Shown here piece by piece: positions 1 through 7,168 of a stretch of 12,023 nucleotides of DNA. Position 1 is the stretch's first letter, and each line of letters starts with the position of its first letter. Origin of the DNA: Deltaproteobacteria bacterium (GTDB taxonomy: Bacteria > Desulfobacterota > Desulfobacteria > C00003060); contig DAOUWN010000029.1 in assembly GCA_030667105.1 (NCBI GenBank), positions 1 to 12,023 on the forward strand, given 5' to 3'. The position numbers and the translations under genes are program-made. The notes beneath the pieces were generated by a model that worked only from the letters and a program-made list of their open reading frames with translations, was not told the DNA's origin and made no database searches.

Positions 1-98
1 TTTTGTGATCACTGCGTAAGATCTACGTGGCAAACCCTTAACTGCCTATCGGCGTCGCCAAAGGAGAAAGCCAACATAATATAATTAGTTTGACATAA

Positions 99-230
99 TG
101 TGAGGTGATTTGCTACGCGTTGACGGACTTATCCAGGCGTCTCGGGATGACCCAGCCCGGAGTGGGGTACGCCGTAAAAAGAGGCCAACAGTATGCTGAA
201 GAAAACAACTGTCGGCTCATAGAAACTTAG
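99..230 (+). pseudogene. C-terminal remnant of a REP-associated (Y1-type) transposase
   Basis: From about position 117 the frame reads ALTDLSRRLGMTQPGVGYAV followed by KRGQQYAEENNCRLIET and a stop at 228-230. This matches the C-terminal helix-turn-helix tail typical of REP-associated tyrosine transposases (LxxLSRRLGxxQPxVxxAVKRG). The frame is open only back to a stop at 96-98 and has no start. The catalytic Y1 domain (HxH and Tyr) is absent. The short VICY just before ALTDLSRRL resembles the CYWA...ELG stretch of intact relatives, which suggests an internal deletion. Nothing recognisable lies in 1-98. Family recognition is from motif memory only. Confidence 0.6.
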
Positions 231-285
231 TTATCTACTTATGCCCGTCCCCCCTGACTATTCCAACCTTTGGAATTATGGAAAA

Positions 286-313
286 TTGCCTGTCTGCGGT
301 ATGTCGGTATAAT
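286..313 (+). promoter_or_regulatory. Candidate sigma-70 promoter for the leader frame and kinase
   Basis: TTGCCT (286-291) and a perfect TATAAT (308-313) are separated by 16 bp. Transcription would begin near 320, giving an untranslated leader of about 80 bases before the ATG at 400. No other good hexamer pair lies between the transposase remnant and the kinase. Confidence 0.45.
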
Positions 314-399
314 TCCTGCAGGGATAGGAAACGGTGTAGTGTTGTCGTATTCAGATCATTATCGCAGCCGTACAAGCCGAAACAGCAAGGAGCTTTGTC

Positions 400-510
400 A
401 TGACCAAGAAACCAACCTATGAAAAATTGGAACAAAGAATTCGAGTCTTTGATAACGAGTCCCCTTGCTTAGCCCTAAGGAATCCGAGAACACTTGGGCC
501 GACGAGGTAG
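400..510 (+). CDS. 36-residue leader frame carrying a kinase N-terminal motif
   Basis: An AAGGAG ribosome binding site at 387-392 lies 7 bases before the ATG at 400. The product begins MTKKPTYEKLEQRI, which resembles the conserved N-terminus of many PAS histidine kinases of Desulfobacterota (MT-KPTYEELEQRI). After about 21 residues the reading becomes unrelated, and it stops at TAG 508-510, five bases before the kinase ATG at 516. The kinase continues in another frame. Either this is a frameshifted or truncated N-terminus of a kinase, or it is a short upstream frame that couples translation to the kinase. In the kinase frame a stop at 453-455 prevents simple fusion. I favour a remnant that may still be translated. 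Confidence 0.5.
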   Translation: MTKKPTYEKLEQRIRVFDNESPCLALRNPRTLGPTR

Positions 511-515
511 GCAAA

Positions 516-2288
516 ATGAAGGATAAAAGTGCAAATACTACAAGTAATAGCAATAAATTAATATGGATCGGAATTGGACTTGCGGCGTTCTGGTGGTTTC
601 TTGAATCCACTGTTCATGTTTTTGTATTCCACGAAGGTGGGCTTATCCAGCAAATCCTCACCCCTGATGCACATGAATTATGGATGCGTTCAGTTGTCTT
701 CGTCATCTTTATTTTGTTTGCCATCTATGCCCAATGCATTATCAACAAGCTCAAGCAGGCAGAGGAGGCGATGCGAAAAGCTCATGACGAGCTGGAACGA
801 AGGGTGGAGGAACGTACTGTCGAACTTGTGAAGGCAAATGAAGTATTGCACAATTACGAGCGGATTATCTCAAGAGTCAGCGATTTGATGTCTTTTGTCG
901 ACAAAGACTACAAGTACCAGGTTGTGAATGATGCATATTTGGATGCTTTTCCTGATAAATCAAGAGAGGACTTTGTGGGTTATACCCCTGCCGATTTCGT
1001 GGGAGAAGAGGCCTTTGCAAACAAAATAAAGCCCAATCTCGATCAATGCCTAAATGGAGGAATCGTCAACTATCAGGACGAGTTTGTATTTCCTGGTAAA
1101 GGGAACAGATGTATGGACATAAGCTACTATCCAGTTCTTGCAAAAGATGGATCTGTCTCAGGAGTGGCTCATATCTCAAGGGATATCACCAAGCTCAAGC
1201 AGGCGGCGGAGGCCCTTCGGGAAAGTGAGCAGAAACTGGCCGGGATCGTCGAGTCTGTTACAGATGCGATGATCATGTTGGATGAGCAATTCAATATTGT
1301 GTGGGCCAACGATGCTGCAAAGGATCTCTTCGGATCGGACCTGATTGGCAAGAAGTGCTATGCAGCCTGCCATGGACGCGACAAGGCTTGCGAACCATGT
1401 ATCCCCAAGCAGTGTTTAGAAGACGGCAAGGTTTACGAATTTGAAACGGAGATGACCGCCGCCGACGGGAGTCAACTGAGCTTCTGGTGTACGGGCAGCG
1501 TGGCTGCATGGCATGAGGATGGCCGTCCAAAGATGGCCGTGGAATGTTTGCGCAATATCACCCAGCGCAAGCGGGCAGAGGAGGTGCTACAGAAATCAGA
1601 GAGGGAGCTTTGGCATCTCTCTTCCAGGCTCCTTACAGCCCAAGAAGAGGAAAGAAAACGGATTGCCCGTGAACTTCATGATGGCCTTGGGCAATCTTTG
1701 TGTGCCATCCAATGTTCTCTGGCGGTTGCCCTTGAACATATGGGCGAAGAAAAGCTCTCGACAGGTGTCAAATCATTAAATCGCAGCATTGCTATACTTG
1801 GAGGAGTCATTGAAGAACTGCAAAGAATCTCAAGGAATTTGCGGCCGTCCACGCTGGATGAGCTGGGGCTCTTATCAACCATAGAATCGGCTTGCCGGGA
1901 ATTTGAATCAATTTATTCTCAGATTCACGTGGAAAAACAGATCGATATACGGGAAGATGATACGCCTGATTCTTTGAAAATTGTTATCTACCGGGTACTG
2001 CAGGAAGCCTTAAATAATATAGCAAAACACAGCCAGGCGGACATTGTACGCCTTTCCTTGAAAGAAACGGACGGCAAGATAGAACTGGCTATCTATGACA
2101 ATGGCAGGGGATTCGACTTGGAACATGTTCTCTCTGTAGAGGAATCCAGGAGAGGGCTTGGCCTTACCGGCATGAAGGAGCGAACTGAGCTCTCAAGGGG
2201 GTCATTTTCAATCGAGTCCGGCAAAGGATCAGGAACCACCGTCTGGGCTTCATGGCAACATCAAGAAACAAATGCTATTGCCCTTTGA
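516..2288 (+). CDS. Membrane PAS-PAS sensor histidine kinase, HisKA_3 (NarL/DegS) type
   Basis: This 590-residue protein senses a signal and is expected to phosphorylate a LuxR/NarL-type response regulator. Two membrane segments lie at about 15-38 and 57-76, with a short external loop of about 20 residues. A coiled coil (77-115) leads to PAS 1 (about 116-228), PAS 2 (about 237-352) and a HisKA_3 dimerisation domain with ERKRIARELHDGLGQ, where His388 is the phosphorylation site. The ATPase domain shows the N box LQEALNNIAKHSQA, the G1 box DNGRGFD, the G2 box RRGLGLTGMKER and GKGSGTTV. PAS 2 has a cysteine cluster (Cys281, 285, 292, 295, 300). The ATG at 516 has GAGG at 504-507. A TTG at 465 would add 17 residues but lacks a good ribosome binding site. 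No response regulator gene follows, so the partner is elsewhere. Confidence 0.93.
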   Translation: MKDKSANTTSNSNKLIWIGIGLAAFWWFLESTVHVFVFHEGGLIQQILTPDAHELWMRSVVFVIFILFAIYAQCIINKLKQAEEAMRKAHDELERRVEERTVELVKANEVLHNYERIISRVSDLMSFVDKDYKYQVVNDAYLDAFPDKSREDFVGYTPADFVGEEAFANKIKPNLDQCLNGGIVNYQDEFVFPGKGNRCMDISYYPVLAKDGSVSGVAHISRDITKLKQAAEALRESEQKLAGIVESVTDAMIMLDEQFNIVWANDAAKDLFGSDLIGKKCYAACHGRDKACEPCIPKQCLEDGKVYEFETEMTAADGSQLSFWCTGSVAAWHEDGRPKMAVECLRNITQRKRAEEVLQKSERELWHLSSRLLTAQEEERKRIARELHDGLGQSLCAIQCSLAVALEHMGEEKLSTGVKSLNRSIAILGGVIEELQRISRNLRPSTLDELGLLSTIESACREFESIYSQIHVEKQIDIREDDTPDSLKIVIYRVLQEALNNIAKHSQADIVRLSLKETDGKIELAIYDNGRGFDLEHVLSVEESRRGLGLTGMKERTELSRGSFSIESGKGSGTTVWASWQHQETNAIAL

Positions 2289-2455
2289 TTTCTGCCGAGA
2301 CTGTCGAAAAAGTCCAATTATGGCCTTTTGGCGAAGTTCACGTGTAGTAAAATCAGTCCGTTACAAAGCCCAAAATCAAATTTTAACCGCCATTGAAGCT
2401 TGTATGAGCCTGCTTGTTTCATAAGGCTAAAGTGATACTGTTATTCTAATTTTAT

Positions 2456-2499
2456 GTATGTCCCCGAGAGCGCCGCTAGACATACCTTAAAGGGCTTTA
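2456..2499. terminator. Hairpins between convergent genes, weak terminator candidate
   Basis: GTATGTC (2456-2462) pairs with GACATAC (2479-2485), and TAAAG/CTTTA surround 2493-2494. They sit between the convergent kinase and radical SAM genes, where a bidirectional terminator would be expected. Neither hairpin has a following T tract. The rest of 2289-2567 holds nothing else I recognise. Confidence 0.2.
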
Positions 2500-2567
2500 T
2501 CCTCACAAGCAATGTTTGGTTGTTAAGTGAAGTCAATCAGTTGAGATGGTCCAACCTCCGCTCCAAT

Positions 2568-3632
2568 TCATCGACGTTCCCTTTTTTCCTGTTCAGCGTA
2601 GAGGTTTCTGATATCGAGAGACCTTGGGTCCAGGTTGGTCAAGCCGTATTTTTCAGCCCACCTCATTGCTTCCAAGAATTCCTGCACGGTAATTCTGCGC
2701 CAGATTTCCGGATATTCAAAGGCCTTATAATCCACAAGATATTGATGCATAATGTTTACGTAGGTAGATTTTGGAAGATTCTCAGCTACCCACCTGACGA
2801 ATTTTTTTGTTCCTGCGACCCAGTTGGGCATAACTAGGTGCCTGATCATCAGTCCTCGGGTGGCGATTCCCCGGCTGTCAACCAGGTGTTCTCCGACTTG
2901 TCGGTGCATTTCGATAACCGCTTTTTTCGCCACTTCAGGGTAGTCTGACGCCCCGCCCAGATATTTCGCTGCCTTATCACCATCCATGAATTTCATATCC
3001 GGCAAATATATATCCACAATGCCGTCGAGGATCTTCAATATCTCAACGCGCTCGTAACCACTGGTGTTGTAGACCAGAGGGAGACGAAGCCCTTTCTTAA
3101 AAGCAATTCTCGTAGCGCTGAGGATATTCGGCATGACATGAGTAGGCGTCACCAAGTTGATGTTGTGGCAGCCAAGCGCCTGGAGACGGATCATCATGTC
3201 CGCCAGGTCCTCATCTTGAACTTCCTTGCCATATCCCATATGGGCGATAGGCCAGTTCTGGCAAAAAACACAGCGAAGATTACAGTTAGAGAAAAAAATC
3301 GTGCCTGACCCTGTCTTCCACGTCAGTGATATCTCTTCACCAAAATGGGGGTCTGCAGAATAGACCACAACCTTGGCCGGCGCCTGGCAGAACCCTCGTT
3401 TGCCATTTTGCCGATTTACGCCACACCGACGGGGGCAAAGCTCGCATTGCTCAAACAGCGAGTAGGCTTGCTCGATCCTATGTGCCAGTTTGCCGTCCTG
3501 CTCCAGTTTCCCATAGGCGGGATACCATCGCTGCCCTGGTTCTCTCGCTGCATAAAGAGACCTGTTAGACAAAAACAACGAGCCAGCCAAGATGACCGAG
3601 CTCTTTATGAAATCTCGCCGCGTCAACTCCAT
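2568..3632 (-). CDS. Tat-signal radical SAM protein, PflX-like (COG1313)
   Basis: This 354-residue protein starts with a strong twin-arginine signal: TRRDFIKSS at 4-12, a hydrophobic stretch to about 22, and a possible cleavage site near LYAAR. The radical SAM motif is CNLRCVFC (Cys117, 121, 124), which binds a 4Fe-4S cluster and S-adenosylmethionine. An upstream set CELCPRRC...GFC (Cys63, 66, 70, 82) could hold another metal centre. Family signatures such as HNINLVTPTHVMP, LPLVYNTSGYE, DGIVDIYLPDMKF and RGLMIRHLVMP place it in the pyruvate-formate-lyase-activase-like PflX group, whose substrate is unknown. The ATG at 3632 is preceded by AAGGGG about 9 bases away. Export of a SAM-dependent enzyme is odd, because neither SAM nor the usual reductant is known in the periplasm. 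Fold assignment is firm; function is unknown. Confidence 0.9.
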   Translation of the reverse strand: MELTRRDFIKSSVILAGSLFLSNRSLYAAREPGQRWYPAYGKLEQDGKLAHRIEQAYSLFEQCELCPRRCGVNRQNGKRGFCQAPAKVVVYSADPHFGEEISLTWKTGSGTIFFSNCNLRCVFCQNWPIAHMGYGKEVQDEDLADMMIRLQALGCHNINLVTPTHVMPNILSATRIAFKKGLRLPLVYNTSGYERVEILKILDGIVDIYLPDMKFMDGDKAAKYLGGASDYPEVAKKAVIEMHRQVGEHLVDSRGIATRGLMIRHLVMPNWVAGTKKFVRWVAENLPKSTYVNIMHQYLVDYKAFEYPEIWRRITVQEFLEAMRWAEKYGLTNLDPRSLDIRNLYAEQEKRERR

Positions 3633-3661
3633 AAAGTGAAGCCCCTTATCTTAAATATTCC

Positions 3662-3920
3662 TTATGTAGGTGCTATCTCGCCAGTTTTGTGAAAGGGAAT
3701 TGGATCGGACCTTGAATCATCAGTTTGTAACGACTGCCGTCTCACGATCTTGCTCATGGCTGTGCAGTGTAGTCCTAAACTCTTGGCTATTTCGGAGAGG
3801 CTGTATGCATATTCAAGATGAGCAGTCACGGTCGCCTTCAAGGATATGCAGAGGGGCGTTTCCCCTGGAAGCAACATGATAAGCTGAGCCCGAAAACACA
3901 AGTCGAAGTGGCTTAGCCAT
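3662..3920 (-). pseudogene. Internally deleted, frameshifted REP-associated Y1 transposase
   Basis: From the ATG at 3920 the minus strand reads MAKPLRLVFSGSAYHVASRG followed by NAPLHILEGDRD. This is the classic start of Y1 transposases (MARPLRIEFPGAxYHVTSRGN), and the frame stops at 3813. A second minus-strand frame overlaps it and ends at 3662. That frame contains EYAYSLSEIAKSLGLHCTAM followed by SKIVRR, the C-terminal helix-turn-helix (typically GYSLxEIAxxLGxHYSTVSRI). The central catalytic region, normally more than 150 residues, is missing and the two pieces are out of frame. Both ends survive with no intact element, so this is an old deletion derivative. The C-terminal motif is of a different subtype from the one at 99-230. 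Confidence 0.72.
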
Positions 3921-4335
3921 GTTTACAAACCATACTCCAACAAACTCCACAATTCAAGCCTGCCTCCCAGCTTTTGTCAACATTTTACCAGCGTTCCATA
4001 TTTCTGAAGTATCCAGTCAACTCTTTTTGATTCCGCCAACCGTTTTCTTGGGTGGACGACCCATACCTCTCAGCCAATTTGACAGAAGTTATGGTGTCAT
4101 GTAGAGATCTTTGTAACAATCGCCTGGTTGGTGAAGCTGCCATTTTGGCAAAGGATCGACAATCGGGTTATTCGTGGCGCTAGTATAGTGCAAGGAACAC
4201 TGTGTTTCAACAACAATTGCCCTCCGCCACACATATCAAACAAGATCTTTAGAACCTCTTCCTAGTTCCCAAAAGGGGCTTGGTGTGTTATCACAATAAA
4301 CATTTTCACATGACTTGGACGAAAAGGAGGAGACA
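3921..4335. other. Intergenic region with no recognisable gene
   Basis: These 415 bases lie between the transposase remnant and the methylase-family gene. A minus-strand stretch around 4000-4120 is open for about 40 codons, but it has no convincing start and resembles nothing I know. A TATAGT hexamer at 4184-4189 has no partner -35 at suitable spacing. The promoters for the divergent genes should lie here, but I cannot place them. The only clear signal is the ribosome binding site AAGGAGG at 4324-4330. Confidence 0.4.
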
Positions 4336-5181
4336 ATGAACAGAGGCGCTTTTGGAAAGGCTATTAGCTTCGGAGTGGTTCTAACCATTTTTGTCTGGAT
4401 AGCTCCGATTATGTGTCTAGGTGCTATGGTGGAAAAAGGTAAATTATACTTCGTTGGTGTAGGACCGGCTACCCCTGAATTGGCTACCCTTCAAGCAATC
4501 GATGTAATCAAGCAAGCTGACGTGATTTTCACTCCAAACTATATCCGTCAAGCGTTCAGTGAATATTTGAAAGGCAAGGATGTCCGGTTAGCCTGGCCGG
4601 ATAGTGTGTACAAGGTGGGGAACAAACCGTACACAGCGGCGGAAAGCAAGGAAGAACGAAAACGGTTGGGGCAGGCCATCAACAAACACGCCAAGGAGTT
4701 GGCCGACCGGTTCAAGAAGGAGATGAAGAAGGGAAAATCAGTAGCCTTTCTCGTAAACGGGGACCCCTGTCTATATAGTGATCTGAGATGGTTCAAGACA
4801 TACTTCAAAGAGGAGAAATTTGAGGTCATACCTGGATTGAGCAGTTTCAATGCTGGAGCAGCTCTGCTAAAGGCGGATCTGACCCAGCCTAGAGGATTGA
4901 ACACAGTCCTTTTGAATCATCCAGTTATGGGTTCTGAAGTTCGGAGTCTTGCAAAGCACAACGCTACAATGGTTTTTTTTATGGCTGGCAACCTGGAACA
5001 ATTGGTGAAAGATTTGAAGAAGGAGTATTCTGGCAGCACACCAATCGCTGTGGCCGATTTCATAGGTTATCCTGAGAAGCAGAAAGTTATTAAAGGGACG
5101 CTAAACACCATTTTGGCAGATATGGCCTCGGAACCAAATACGGATATGCGTTTGGTGTTTATTGGAAAGTTCATGAAGTAA
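4336..5181 (+). CDS. Tetrapyrrole (corrin/porphyrin) methylase-family protein with signal peptide
   Basis: This is a 281-residue protein. Residues 37-54 (LYFVGVGPATPELATLQA) match the first SAM-binding motif of cobalamin/sirohaem-type methylases (VGxGPGDPELLTLKA), with the second glycine changed to alanine. FLVNGDPCLYSD (138-149) is the GDP motif, VIPGLSSFNAGAALL (164-178) the conserved middle segment, and the region near 213-257 fits the C-terminal lobe. Ahead of the domain is a signal-like N-terminus: Arg3 and Lys8, a hydrophobic core at about 10-29, and a possible cleavage after LGA (30). The ATG at 4336 is chosen because AAGGAGG ends 5 bases before it; an upstream TTG at 4315 would put that site inside the gene. 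Cobalt-precorrin methylases are cytoplasmic, so a secreted or anchored copy is unusual. No cobalamin pathway gene is nearby. The substrate is unknown. Confidence 0.85.
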   Translation: MNRGAFGKAISFGVVLTIFVWIAPIMCLGAMVEKGKLYFVGVGPATPELATLQAIDVIKQADVIFTPNYIRQAFSEYLKGKDVRLAWPDSVYKVGNKPYTAAESKEERKRLGQAINKHAKELADRFKKEMKKGKSVAFLVNGDPCLYSDLRWFKTYFKEEKFEVIPGLSSFNAGAALLKADLTQPRGLNTVLLNHPVMGSEVRSLAKHNATMVFFMAGNLEQLVKDLKKEYSGSTPIAVADFIGYPEKQKVIKGTLNTILADMASEPNTDMRLVFIGKFMK

Positions 5182-5284
5182 TTCTCGACATAGTGGGTTT
5201 GTAGATCGCACGTCTTCAAGGCAGTCTTAGGTCATTCGTCCAATTGATCTTGCCATACGTGAACAGCTATTTGGGAGATCTGAT

Positions 5285-5938
5285 TTGTTGAAGGTTACGG
5301 TCTTTCTTTTGTGGTTTCTTCTGTGGAGTAGTCCAACAGCGGCAGGTTCGTCCCAACAACTGGAGCCAGCCAAATCTGTCGATATCCCTCCCAAGTCTTC
5401 TGAGTCGAAAGAAATCGAGCAACCATCCGTTGAAATGGACTTTCAGGATGTCGACATCCGTGATTTCGTGCGCTTCGTCAGCAAGGTAACAGGCCAGAAT
5501 TTTATCGTCGGTCCAAACGTCAAAGGCCGCATTACGCTGGTGTCTCCTAACAAGGTCCCCATAGATGAGGTTTTCAGTGTTTTTCTGTCCGTCCTTGAAG
5601 TTCACGGATACACAACTGTGGAGGCCGGGAGCGTGGTGAAGATCGTTCCGTCAGCAACGGCTCGGGGCAAAAGTGTTAAAACAGGGTTCAGAGAGGAATC
5701 AGGAACCGCAGAAGACAAGTTTGTAACGCAAGTGATTCACCTCAAGTATCTTAGCCCGGACGATGCAAAAAGCATGTTGACTCCCTTAGTATCCGAAGAC
5801 AGTGTTATCGTCTCTCACCCTGGATCAGGGACGCTGATTATCACAGATTTTCTTCCCAACATTCAACGGTTACGAAAAATTATTGAGGCTATGGACGTGC
5901 CAAGGGTTCGAGAAGAGATCTCAATCGTTGGACAATGA
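5285..5938 (+). CDS. Exported GspD-like protein with secretin N0/N1 domains only
   Basis: This 217-residue protein starts with a hydrophobic signal (residues 3-20, ending TAAG) and a linker rich in Ser, Pro and Glu. An N0-like domain follows at about 49-123 (MDFQDVDIRDFVRFVSKVTG, then NFIVGPNVKGRITL), and an N1-like domain at about 146-205 (VIHLKYLSPDDAKSMLTPLV, then GTLIITD and IIEAMDVP). Type II secretion secretins are about 600-700 residues, with more N domains and a C-terminal pore; here the frame stops just after N1. It could be a truncated gspD or a stand-alone periplasmic protein. The TTG at 5285 is chosen because GGGAG (5273-5277) lies 7 bases upstream. No other type II secretion gene is present. 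The next gene, 56 bp on, also has a secretin-like domain. Confidence 0.82.
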   Translation: MLKVTVFLLWFLLWSSPTAAGSSQQLEPAKSVDIPPKSSESKEIEQPSVEMDFQDVDIRDFVRFVSKVTGQNFIVGPNVKGRITLVSPNKVPIDEVFSVFLSVLEVHGYTTVEAGSVVKIVPSATARGKSVKTGFREESGTAEDKFVTQVIHLKYLSPDDAKSMLTPLVSEDSVIVSHPGSGTLIITDFLPNIQRLRKIIEAMDVPRVREEISIVGQ

Positions 5939-5994
5939 GGACAACGCTCGCGAACGACAGCGAAAATCCCAGTTTTCTGTGAGATACGGGTGAA

Positions 5995-6288
5995 ATGACA
6001 ATTGTAGTCAGATGCTTTGCCGTGCTTCTTTTCATGGCTTGGCTATGCCTTGCTCCACTCGTTGTTCATGGTCAGCACGCACGGCCACTTAGAGAGCCAA
6101 TAGTGGTCAAAGTCATTCGCCTTGATCACGCTGATGCGGAACGACTTGCCTCTGTTTTAAGGCCACTGTTGACAAGAGATGGCCTTATAGCAGCCTATGC
6201 CCCCACCAATACCCTGATCATTCGAGATAGGGCATCGCTTGTCAACCAGTTGGTCAAGGTCATAAAAGGCCCTTCCTCCGACCCGTAG
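5995..6288 (+). CDS. Small exported protein with one secretin N1-like domain
   Basis: This 97-residue protein has a signal peptide (about 1-26, hydrophobic core VVRCFAVLLFMAWLCLAPLV, likely cleavage after VHG). The mature part is essentially one secretin-type domain: VVKVIRLDHADAERLASVLR, then AAYAPTNTLIIRDRASLVNQ and LVKVI. This is the beta-alpha-beta pattern of N1/N2 secretin repeats, in which strands such as VIxLxxAxAxxLAxxLxPL and TNxLIIxD are diagnostic. It lies 56 bp after the other secretin-domain protein and probably shares its transcript. The ribosome binding site is weak (GGGTG at 5988-5992). It may form a pair or stack with its neighbour, or both may be pieces left from a larger secretin locus. 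Confidence 0.72.
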   Translation: MTIVVRCFAVLLFMAWLCLAPLVVHGQHARPLREPIVVKVIRLDHADAERLASVLRPLLTRDGLIAAYAPTNTLIIRDRASLVNQLVKVIKGPSSDP

Positions 6289-6611
6289 AACGGAAGGGAC
6301 TCCATATATGTGGGCTTTCAAGATGAAGTCTTTGCAGTTCTACTCCAAGTCTTTTAAGTATTATTTTGAAATCTATGATAGAGCTGTCTTTACGGCCAGT
6401 GTCAATTTTGGCAAGAACATGAAACTCGCTTCAAGCTGTTGTCAGTTTCCATCTCTGTTTGAACTCGACGATCCTTGCGCCCTCGTTCCAGTCCTTGGCC
6501 AGAGATGATGTCTGGTTTACTTTCCGGAATTGTGAGATCTTAATCAGATAGAGTAACTTCTCTGGTATCTGATCAGGGCCTCACTACTGCGATACCACAA
6601 ACCTGTCAACG
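6289..6611. other. Intergenic region between converging operons
   Basis: These 323 bases have no supported gene. A plus-strand frame at 6308-6508 lacks a ribosome binding site and any family resemblance. On the minus strand short open pieces (for example LAKDWNEGARIVEFKQRW near 6440-6500) look protein-like but are broken by stops, so a decayed gene is possible. CCCTTCC/GGAAGGG just after 6270 could form a hairpin behind the secretin-domain gene, without a T tract. Confidence 0.35.
6543..6573. repeat. Perfect 8-bp inverted repeat, possible hairpin after nfeD
   Basis: ATCAGATA (6543-6550) and TATCTGAT (6566-6573) are exact inverted copies with a 15-base spacer that itself contains GAG/CTC. The repeat sits 39 bp beyond the stop of the NfeD-type gene on its downstream side. 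It may stop that transcript, although no T run follows on either strand. Confidence 0.35.
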
Positions 6612-6923
6612 TCAGTCAGGCACTGACCTGCTGCCCGAAGGTTTCACATTTAATGTTAAGCCTTCCACTTTCTCTACTACTGCTTTGTCACCTGCCACCA
6701 AAGTGTCATTGCTGACGGCCGACCATAGTTCTCCGTTGACGATGACCTTTCCTTCGCCTTTCTGCCAGTATTTAACCTCGCCCACTTTTCCAAGCATCCC
6801 GGTCACCCCGGAAACCGATTTTCTCTTTCGGTGCTTTATAGACCAAAACAAAGGGAAGGCCACATGTTCGACAATCTCGAAAACAATAAATCCGATCGCC
6901 AGAGCAATAATCACATTTTCCAT
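6612..6923 (-). CDS. Short NfeD-type membrane protein
   Basis: This 103-residue protein has one membrane segment (about 3-28) and a short basic stretch HRKRK. An OB-fold domain follows (about 39-95), with the NfeD C-terminal pattern GMLGKVGEVKYWQKGEGKVI, then VNGELWSAVS and GDKAVVEKVEGLTLNVKP. Full NfeD proteins have an N-terminal serine protease part and several membrane helices. This is the short form, normally found with a stomatin/SPFH partner in membrane-domain organisation. No SPFH gene is in the window; instead it follows the cytochrome-related genes on the minus strand. The ATG at 6923 has only a weak purine stretch upstream (GAGACGAAG). Confidence 0.82.
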   Translation of the reverse strand: MENVIIALAIGFIVFEIVEHVAFPLFWSIKHRKRKSVSGVTGMLGKVGEVKYWQKGEGKVIVNGELWSAVSNDTLVAGDKAVVEKVEGLTLNVKPSGSRSVPD

Positions 6924-6935
6924 GACAACTTCGTC

Positions 6936-7061
6936 TCAACCCAGATTTAAAAAACTGACAGCCACATGAATGCTAGACCCTATGCTTTGTTTGTGATGGT
7001 CAGCCAAGGCGACATAGAAAGCCCCATTCATTAAAAGGCAGGTGGCCGTCAGACAAATCAT
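6936..7061 (-). CDS. Possible 41-residue membrane or exported peptide
   Basis: In the gap between the DUF4405 gene and the NfeD gene, the minus strand has a frame from ATG 7061 to TGA 6936-6938. It starts with a hydrophobic run (MICLTATCLLMNGAFYVALA) resembling a signal or membrane segment, followed by DHHKQS and a short tail. It ends 12 bp before the NfeD start, a typical operon spacing. No clear ribosome binding site precedes the ATG, and a TTG at 7064 is an alternative. It could equally be chance. Confidence 0.28.
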   Translation of the reverse strand: MICLTATCLLMNGAFYVALADHHKQSIGSSIHVAVSFLNLG

Positions 7062-7168
7062 CAATTTCTGCTTTGTGTTGATATCATCTTCTCAATACAG
7101 GCCAGATAATCTGAAGACGTCCCTGACCACACACGAGGACCATACTTTCCCTTAGAGGTTTTCCCGTA

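Noticed and set aside
1356..1376. CYAACH in the kinase as a haem c site
   Set aside because: The spacing is C-x3-C-H, and the domain follows the second membrane helix on the cytoplasmic side, where haem c is not attached.
2297..2315. GACTGTCGAAAAAGTCC as a solo end of the MITE
   Set aside because: It only partly resembles ACGGTCTCGTAAAAAGTCG; there is no second end or target duplication.
2454..2837. 127-codon plus-strand frame
   Set aside because: Its second half runs antisense through the clearly real radical SAM gene.
3326..3692. Plus-strand frames of 80 and 115 codons
   Set aside because: They lie antisense to the radical SAM N-terminal region, including its Tat signal.
4184..4189. TATAGT as a promoter of the methylase-family gene
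   Set aside because: No -35-like hexamer at 15-19 bp upstream.
6308..6508. 66-codon plus-strand frame after the secretin-domain genes
   Set aside because: No ribosome binding site, no recognisable motif, and composition unlike neighbouring genes.
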